Assembly (NCBI GenBank): GCA_033296885.1
Contig: MU864133.1
Location: forward strand, 1 to 13,726
Direction: 5' to 3'
Length of the DNA stretch: 13,726 bases
Origin: Triangularia verruculosa
Lineage: Eukaryota; Ascomycota; Sordariomycetes; Sordariales; Podosporaceae
Shown here: positions 8,601 to 13,726 of the stretch, piece by piece
How positions within the stretch are numbered: position 1 is the first letter of the stretch
Layout: each line of letters begins with the position of its first letter
Position numbers and translations under genes: made by a program
The notes under the pieces: model-generated
What the model saw: only the letters and a program-made list of their open reading frames with translations
Databases searched by the model: none
What the model was told of the DNA's origin: nothing

Positions 8601-9353
8601 GCCGCCAGGAGCGCCTCAGGGGGTGATACCATGAGCCATTTCATTTCATCGTACACCCCAACCATCAAAGCTCTCTCTTATTCGAAGTCTCAGGTTTCAA
8701 GACGAGATACGTCGCCGGGAGAGGAGGCCTCTATTCTGGTGGTCACCATGCCCACCACGCCTGGGCAGAGGCCCCTCAGCGCCGACCGGGAGAGGGATGA
8801 AATTAACAAAGCTTGCCGCGGTGCATACAGGCCTGCGAGCTTGGAATGCCCGACGGCAAGCGAGGTGCTAGAGTCTATCCCAGGTGCGGATGTCGTTCAC
8901 TTCGCCTGCCACGGATCTTCGGACTCCAAGAATCCTTCCGAGAGCCACCTTCTGCTGGTGAAGGAGGGCGAAACTGGGCGAGTCGTTGACAGACTGGACA
9001 TTTCCTCCATTGCCAGGCTGCCCACACTGGGACGGGCGTGGATTGCGTACCTGTCGGCCTGTTCCACCGCCGAGGTCAAGGCCAAGAGTTTGGTCGACGA
9101 GGGCCTGCATATTTCCAGCGCTTTCCAGGTCTCGGGTTTCCCGCACGTCATCGGAACCCTGTGGTCGGTTGCTGACGATGTGTCTGTCCGTGTGGCCGGG
9201 CTGTTTTATCAGGCATTGGTCGCAAATGGAGACGGAACGGGGGAGCACACCAGTCGGGATGTGGCAGCGGCATTACACACGGCCGTCATCAAGGTTCGAA
9301 AGGAGTACCCTAAGCCGGAAGATTGGGCAGCATACATCCATTCAGGCGCCTAG
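5643..9353 (+). CDS. TPR-CHAT protein (separase/caspase-like peptidase with TPR array)
   Basis: Intronless frame of 1236 residues, complete and undamaged. I start it at the first in-frame ATG (GACATGG: G at -3 and G at +4); the frame is open further upstream but has no ATG. Residues about 1-785 are about 15 helical tetratricopeptide-like repeats of 44-53 residues. Each has a recognisable core such as LLSNLGIRLGLRY or ILNNLGHTLILQY, followed by DLDEAI and EALRLT elements. Then come a charged helix (about 795-820) and an arginine run (835-839). The CHAT peptidase domain spans about 860-1236: GTIVVINVTFRRSDAILV, the catalytic histidine in VVHFACHGSSD (His1090), the cysteine in AYLSACSTAE (Cys1140), GFPHVIGTLWSVADD, and the C-terminal WAAYIHSGA typical of fungal CHAT proteins. 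CHAT is a clan CD cysteine peptidase; TPR arrays usually bind partner proteins. Its role as sensor or activator for the divergent caspase gene is inference. Substrate unknown. Confidence 0.93.
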   Translation: MDQTIEDLKIAVRFTEDNDPALIGRLYNLGRKLSHRYERTPRDEEDIAESIRQAARAVSECYTILGKCLIGLALSFAVRYNAHDDVQDLEQAVQVRRQAVKYITEGDSCRPGLVNDLGVDLGKLYERKWRVEDIEEAIRYSSEATRLARNDADRAGMLSNLGTNLIRKHERMDSDPRPAMKATREALRLTDHNHHDPTRALNMSTLGVEHRLRYQQKGNEQDLNEAVRLGSRALEAIQRDHPYRTTILNNLGHTLILQYEATGRREALDQAIQGAEEVLDLTAANHPCRPWALSELGSYLSHRYEGTGAPRDIDEAIRLTGKAVELTPESDPKRPMWLDYQAGCLSDRYKTVGTASPQDIDRAIELTREALRLAGDPHPLRATLLSNLGIRLGLRYDKTPATLAGPDDLDEAIHSLRESLRLTRKKHTIMAGVLNNLGNQLGHQYQRTGEPRYLDEAIQMLRDALDLTGPRHKDRAMWLQNLGSRLCDRFRRTAERPSLEEGILTAQQSVEATPPDDAELGPRLGNLGNAFEALYERTGDLEDLDKAIQAARRSLEVTPKAHANRGKCLNNLSGKLGRRFDHSEQERDIEEAMRLVHEGLQLAQGDSPDNPLRASLLSTLAAELSGRYKAKGRRGDIEEAIRNMQEAVLLTPTRHPDRAARSNILGNMLLSQYEATTNSSGLDGACRSYLEAWNSLNAIPFHRVAAASRLVRLLPIQGRVEEATRVAKEAIRLLPTVSTRALTLEDRQWTLSTYSGMAADACSLLLEADEPEEALRYLEDGRAVILSERMNDRNDVSELKEQDAKLARQYERLRDEVSSPLPETDEDDVKMLQMRRRRRPEAVAELDSCIEKIRGRKGWSHFLCALTVAEMEQCAAEGTIVVINVTFRRSDAILVSSSGIVARQLPDLFQSEAVQALGKGRKGIFRDTESEAEIPRDVPFLEWLWSDCVKGIVEEIEENTHRPLPQGLTPRVWWIGVGTAGVFPFHAARSASGGDTMSHFISSYTPTIKALSYSKSQVSRRDTSPGEEASILVVTMPTTPGQRPLSADRERDEINKACRGAYRPASLECPTASEVLESIPGADVVHFACHGSSDSKNPSESHLLLVKEGETGRVVDRLDISSIARLPTLGRAWIAYLSACSTAEVKAKSLVDEGLHISSAFQVSGFPHVIGTLWSVADDVSVRVAGLFYQALVANGDGTGEHTSRDVAAALHTAVIKVRKEYPKPEDWAAYIHSGA

Positions 9354-9470
9354 AAGTCATGGCCCCGCAACCGATCGACCCCCCTGCCGATCACGGTCAG
9401 CACCGGGCACCCCCCAACATCAAATGCACACAACATCCATTTCTACAGCAATTTGTATACAAAAAAATGC

Positions 9471-10225
9471 TCACTCCATTTCTTCGAGGGCGCGGAGCCT
9501 ATCCAGCCCGTGAACGATCATCTCTTGCACTTCTTCCACTTGTTGCGCAACGTCTTCGGCCCTAGCCCTCCGCCTACTCTTTGGGGGCTTCCTCGAGGCC
9601 TCCTCGGCTATAGCTATATCCTTGATACCAACGAACTTATCGTTGGACGGCTCACGAACCCTCTTGCGCGTTTGAGGCTGTAGAGCGCGCATTTCCTCAT
9701 TTAAACGCTCTATCTCGGCCTTCAACTGCGCCTTCTCAATGTTGCTTTGGTCTACTACCTTCTCTAACTTTTGCAGGAGGTTCCTGACGGACCGATCAGA
9801 AGGGCTGATATACCCTCTCGCGTTATTCAACGCTGCACGAATATCCTGGCTGCGCCTCGGGGTCTTCAGAGGGTTGGGTTCACAAATAGGGGCCCGGTCA
9901 GGGGTCCTCTTCCGCTCTCCAGGGGGGGGTTATTGCCTATGACTGCCTCTCGGGTCTATCGGCTAGATACCGGTCTTTCTGAAGCCAGAGAATACGTTTC
10001 GAGCCCTGCAACCTTCTCGAGAGGCCTCTCTATAACAGAGGAGGAATCGTTGCTTATTTGCTGCAGCCGAGGCGCGGTAGTGTGCTAAGGCGGCCGTCCT
10101 CTGCCTAAAGTAGTCCTTAAGAGGACCGAAAACGCTCCTATCAAGCGGCTGGCTCTTGTGAGAACTGTAGGCTGGTAGAAACAACAGCTCTATCTTGTTC
10201 CGGAAGGCGGTGAGCATGAATTGGG
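9471..10225 (-). mobile_element. Pogo-like transposase remnant (C-terminal part)
   Basis: One minus-strand frame runs from about 10225 to a stop at 9471, broken by two nonsense codons: TAG after RKTGI, and TAA about 15 codons later. It starts within the DDE domain (QFMLTAFRNKIELLFLPAYSSHK), has the third catalytic Asp in QPLDRSVFGPLKDYFRQ, and continues through FLLCYREASREG. It ends in a coiled-coil, lysine/arginine-rich tail (LLQKLEKVVDQSNIEKAQL, then RKRVREPSNDK). The TAG stands where GIWP would be expected, a TGG-to-TAG change that is CpA to TpA on the other strand. It belongs to the same subfamily as the remnant at the left window edge, in opposite orientation. Its 3' end lies 117 bases from the TPR-CHAT stop codon. 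The sequence encoding the first two catalytic aspartates is missing. Confidence 0.85.
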
Positions 10226-10230
10226 TAAGT

Positions 10231-10996
10231 TACTTTGCCTGGAAAGGCATGACTACTCCAAAGCGTCCCATGAGCCCTGAAGTTGAGCTATACGTTAAGG
10301 CACTCGATATACATGTCACTCAGCTATGTTCGAGGTCGTATCAGCTGGAACCTTTGCTCGACCTGCTAGACAACTTGGCCTCTGGACCCGACTGCAGCTA
10401 TCTTACTCTACTTTTCCCGTGCTTCCTGATTGGGCTGGCATGTAAGGAGGAGCCTCATCGAAACCGACTGTGGAAGCACATCTTGCAGATAAAGGAACGC
10501 ACGCTATTCAGCAAAGCTACGGAGGAATTGGTGTTTCTATATCTCTTTTGGCATCTGGACATTGCAGAACACTGGGCTCTTTATTGGCCGTGCAATTGGA
10601 CCAAACATACCAGCCTTACATTTGCATGAAGTTGTGCGAGTACTGTCTTCCTCCCCTTTGTCTTCCGCCCCTGTCTTCTTCCCCCTTGTCTTCCGCCTCT
10701 GTCTAAGCAGCATATGCTTGCACCCCCTTGGACCATGCAACGTTTTGCTCTCGATACATGCATACTGACCTGAAACTCGTAGACAATGGGGCAACTTGCT
10801 CACCTTGGCCGCTGCGTTCAAAGACCCGGTCCTGAACCAGTACATTGATGAGGGCCTTTTGAAAGACCTCTTTGCCAAGACAATATCCTTCTTCAACATC
10901 ATTGCGCACCCCTCGAGTGCCCTTTCCATCGACATGCGGATTCTCGAGGGTCTTCAGCACCAGCTGTGGGGGGCCGAACAGCATCGACGCAATTGA
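10231..10996 (+). pseudogene. Remnant of a fungal transcription-factor-like gene (C-terminal part)
   Basis: Two coding-like blocks. The first (about 10231-10600) contains YLTLLFPCFLIGLACKEEPH and NRLWKHILQI, resembling the helical regulatory domain of fungal Zn2Cys6 factors. The second (10784-10996) begins QWGNLLTLAAAFKDPVLNQY, has SALSIDMRILEGLQHQLWG, and ends at a TGA (10994-10996), like the extreme C-terminus of such factors. Before it lies a convincing intron 3' end: CTGAC branch site at 10765-10769 and TCGTAG acceptor ending at 10782. No matching donor is clear, and the zinc cluster and N-terminal half are absent because the left side abuts the transposase remnant. A repeat tract lies between the blocks. 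Family assignment is by pattern only and uncertain. Confidence 0.4.
10644..10704 (+). repeat. Short pyrimidine-rich tandem repeat
   Basis: Two copies of a 28-base unit, each built of a 15-base and a 13-base variant of TGTCTTCCxCCCC, starting at 10644, 10659, 10672 and 10687 and ending with a partial TGTCT. It lies in the probable intron or decayed segment of the transcription-factor remnant. Confidence 0.75.
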
Positions 10997-12020
10997 GGAC
11001 TTGAAGCTGATCGTTTTTGTCGATGATTCTCACGCTGATGTATTGCCGTGAGGTATTCCACTGGTGGTCACGTCATGGCCACCGTTCATGCTTCTGAGCC
11101 ACTTTGGGCCGCTTTCCTGGAAAGAAATCCGAATTTGCCAAGATCAGATCTAATCACGTGTTAGGTCACATGGCCATGTCAGATTTCACGCGCCTTCGTC
11201 AACCATTCACACTTCATGTGGTTTCACTGTAGATAACGGACTCATCATTGTTGAAAACAGCGAGCAACCCTTTCTTTCCGTATTGGCTCAGAGAGCCACC
11301 GCTCTATCATCCCAAGAAAGTTCTAATGACATCCCGGCTCTTCCTCATCCTCCGCTTCCCCCAACTACCTTCGCCTTCGAGCCTTTCGCCGCTTTTTTCC
11401 GGCCCTTGCTGCCATTCGGCTTGCGAGGGGGTTGTCCACCGCTCCCGCCGGCGGCGGCGTGTCCGGTCGACTGCGACTGAACTGTCGAAGACCCGTGTTC
11501 ATCCTGATGTCAGTGCCATGGGAATTGATGTGACTGAAGAGAGCAGCAGGATTGGATGCTCACATTGTGGTGCGATGCCGGAGTAGATGTTTTCTCTCAG
11601 GCAACCGGAGTCGCAGCGCTTGGTTGCTTTCGCGCGGTTCCCTTGCGGTTGAAAAGCAGGCGAAAAGCAGGCGAAAAAGAGTGCATGGATTGGCTGAGAA
11701 GAGCAGGCAGAGCGTGGGTGGGATCGAACAGAACACCAACGACTTGGAGATCGTGGGTGATGGAACGCTGTAGGGAAGGTGCGGCGGAGGCCGTGCTTGG
11801 CTGCCTGGTCTTCAAATCTGGTGCCCACCTCCAGAGTGTAGATATTTCCTGTCTCCTCACCACCAAGGCTCCCTTTCCAACCGGCATCTTACCATTTAAG
11901 GTTCCTCCAGCACTCTCCTATGGCGGACATCCACCTCTTATTCTGTTAGCCGATCTCGCAGATAGAGGAGTTGAGCGTTTGAGCGGTTGTGTTTCCTCTC
12001 ACCCTCTGCACCCGTTCACC
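10997..12020. other. No supported gene
   Basis: About 1 kb in which I see no recognisable gene. Open frames exist, the longest starting at 11556 on the plus strand and running about 298 codons, but their translations are rich in Ser, Arg, Cys and Trp without a domain pattern and look like chance frames. A proline-rich stretch at about 11334-11430 (ALPHPPLPPTTFAFEP) and a small duplication (two copies of GCAGGCGAAAA near 11657-11680) are the only local structures noticed. Confidence 0.5.
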
Positions 12021-12175
12021 ATGACCTCGGCAGGTTGGGAGGCGGGATGGCGCTCATCCGCATACGGTGTTGACGGGCGTACAAGACAGCGGTCGCCTCG
12101 ACCTTTACGCGAGGTAAGAGCTCAATTCCCATTCCCAACACATTGCAAGTTTTCCTGTGCCAATGGTTGTGACAG

Positions 12176-12715
12176 CAAAACATATCGGTCGTTCAACAAG
12201 AGCCGAAACCGCAGTTTCAGCTTGCCATCCCAGTCGACACCAGCATCCAGTGCGTCATGTTGGCATCGAGGCCATGACCATCTTCGCCGAGATGCTCAAT
12301 CACATATCCCACTATCTACACTCGCGATAAAGGCGTCCCTTTCACCTACGATGCCGCCACCAATCCCGCCGCCGACCGACGCCGGTTTGTCATGTTCTAC
12401 CCCAAATACGAATTTTTGCGCGATGACGATCTTGTCATGCCACGCTGGCTGATGGTGGTGTTTGACAAGGACACCATGGAGGCGTCCTACGCTAATCTCG
12501 ACGATCATAGGGTTGTTGATCATGAGTTTTGGGACCCGGCTGATGTGGGGAGGATTATGACTGGGATGATGGTTACATTGATGGGGATGTGGACGTTCGG
12601 AAGGTTCGGAAGGCTATATGGAACGAGGTTCACGAATCCACGCTTAAGAATCCAGAAGCGTGGTTTCATCCACAATCGCGTACAGACTTGTTGTGTATTA
12701 CCATTAGAAGCCATT
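12176..12715 (+). pseudogene. Unrecognised gene remnant
   Basis: Protein-like sequence of no family I recognise. One frame from 12176 reads VVQQEPKPQFQLAIPVDTSI, hits a TGA at 12275, then resumes as TYPTIYTRDKGVPFTYDAAT and continues through RFVMFYPKYEFLRDDDLVMP to DHEFWDPADVG. Near 12545 the sense shifts to another frame with an acidic stretch (EDYDWDDGYIDGDVDVRKVR), then KAIWNEVHESTLKNPEAWF, ending in TGA about 12718. A GTAAGA donor (12114) and GACAG acceptor (12175) would give a 62-base phase-0 intron linking to an ATG at 12021, which is weak support for a 5' exon. The stop and the frame change suggest decay. A short real gene with unpredicted introns is the alternative. Confidence 0.4.
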
Positions 12716-12955
12716 TATGACTTCAGTAGAGGCAGCGATTCCCTATGCTTGTTGCCTAAGTCAAAACGTAGAAGCTGTTTCTGGCTCCAGCAAAGGCAGA
12801 CCATCGCTGCCTACACAGACAAAATGAAAGAAGCCGTTTCTGGCTTTAGCAGAGGCTGCGATTTCATGTCATGATCCTAGCGCTGCCTTAGGCTCAATGG
12901 TTTGCGTTGTAATCATGTGGAAGCTGTTTTTGGCTCTGCAGGGGGCAGAAGTTCC
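12707..12955 (+). repeat. Imperfect minisatellite of about 60 bases
   Basis: Four degenerate copies begin GAAGCCATTTATG, GAAGCTGTTTCTGG, GAAGCCGTTTCTGG and GAAGCTGTTTTTGG at 12707, 12771, 12830 and 12920. Each is followed by a CAGYARAGGC-like segment (the fourth by a shortened form). Spacings are 64, 59 and 90 bases. It overlaps the end of the unrecognised gene remnant. Confidence 0.6.
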
Positions 12956-12980
12956 TTTTAATAATATTTGTCAAGTCGAC

Positions 12981-13088
12981 TGGCTATGTTCCAAAAATGG
13001 CTCTGCTCCAAAAATGGCTCTGCTCTAAAAATGGCTCTGCTCCAAAAATGGCTCTGCTCCAAAAATGGCTCTGCTTCAAAAATGGCTC
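12981..13088 (+). repeat. 17-base tandem repeat, six copies plus a partial
   Basis: The unit TGGCTCTGCTCCAAAAA starts at 12981, 12998, 13015, 13032, 13049 and 13066, with a partial seventh copy at 13083. Copies differ by at most two bases, indicating recent expansion. The TGGCTCTGC core also occurs in the last copy of the neighbouring minisatellite, so the two arrays may share an origin. Confidence 0.95.
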
Positions 13089-13726
13089 TTGGAATCAAAC
13101 AGACCTACTCAAAAGGTAGTATTCGATGGTTAGCGGCCCCGTAAGGCGAGTATAAACTAGCGTAAAAATGCAATCTTATATACCTAATTAAGTTAGAAAT
13201 TATCCAAAATTTCGGTGAACCGGGATAAATAATATTTAGAGGGAGATAATTTGCCTGATTTGGACGAATTCAGAAATTGATCCTGGCTTGGATATACTAC
13301 GCTGCTTCTAACTTTGGCGAAGGTAGGGGTTGCGTATTATAATCCCTACCTGCTTAACCGAACGGTCTACGCTTTAGAAATAGCTCTGGAGTAACCTGGT
13401 ATTACGTAAATTCACTTATTGCTTACCTTACTTAGGGCCTTTTTTATTATGTTCAGGGCTTCCCCATTTCTGCTTAGGTTAAAGCGGTAAGTGCTTAGGT
13501 CTAAGAACGGAAATGGAAACTCTTAATGTCGGGATTCCGATATTGTTTGTAATTAGACTAATGCTGGTTTGAGGCGTGTGCTACGCCCTTATCCTAACTT
13601 AAATAAATAAACGACTTCTGTTTCTAGTATCTGTTGAAATACAGCATTTGTTTGTGGATTTTACAGTGTGTTTAAGCCCTATGGAATACAGGGCTTCAAT
13701 GGCTTAGAAAATTCAACAGTGTTCAC
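13089..13726. other. AT-rich region without a supported gene
   Basis: Markedly AT-richer than the protease genes, with stops in all frames and no recognisable protein. It contains small hairpins (GGCGT/ACGCC near 13573-13587; AAGCCCT at 13674-13680 with AGGGCTT at 13690-13696). It ends at CAGTGTTCAC (13717-13726), which could be the terminus of an element beyond the window. It may be the non-coding part of an old or RIP-altered transposon. Confidence 0.4.

Noticed and set aside
2511..9353. A gasdermin-like or other pore-forming partner next to the proteases
   Set aside because: I looked for one because fungal protease-gasdermin pairs are known, but found no such sequence within the window.
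11556..12452. 298-codon plus-strand frame as a gene
   Set aside because: No domain pattern, chance-like composition, and it overlaps in a different frame the more protein-like sequence at 12176-12540.
1..13726. CRISPR arrays, tRNA and rRNA genes
   Set aside because: No spaced direct repeats of CRISPR type and no tRNA- or rRNA-like sequence was found; the 17-base array has no spacers.

Overview
The window looks like accessory genome of a filamentous ascomycete fungus. The signs are short GT-AG introns (75-100 bases), pogo/Fot1-type transposases with C-to-T changes in CpA context (the pattern left by repeat-induced point mutation, RIP), and two large GC-rich genes between transposon debris. 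I cannot name the species.

Layout. Bases 1-2420 are nested, broken mobile elements: a pogo-like transposase split by a 5'-truncated LINE (11-base target-site duplication), a probable solo LTR, an inverted scrap of transposase C-terminus, and a second pogo-like transposase remnant carrying a 141-base insertion (5-base duplication). Bases 2511-5129 (minus) hold a caspase-fold protease gene. Its uninterrupted frame ends at 2994, but two phase-0 introns appear to add a C-terminal domain, giving about 814 residues. A 513-base divergent promoter follows, carrying a perfect CRE-type palindrome. Bases 5643-9353 (plus) hold an intact 1236-residue TPR-CHAT protein. Bases 9471-10225 (minus) are a third pogo-like transposase remnant whose 3' end faces the gene pair. 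Bases 10231-10996 look like a decayed transcription-factor C-terminus, 12176-12715 an unrecognised gene remnant, 12707-13088 two minisatellites, and 13089-13726 AT-rich DNA without a gene.

Biology. The two intact genes both encode clan CD cysteine peptidases with their catalytic His/Cys motifs in place. They are divergent, share one promoter region and sit alone in transposon debris. This resembles protease modules of microbial immunity or regulated cell death (TPR-CHAT sensors, caspase-like executioners). A joint function is inference: no gasdermin-like or other recognisable pore-forming partner is visible in the window.
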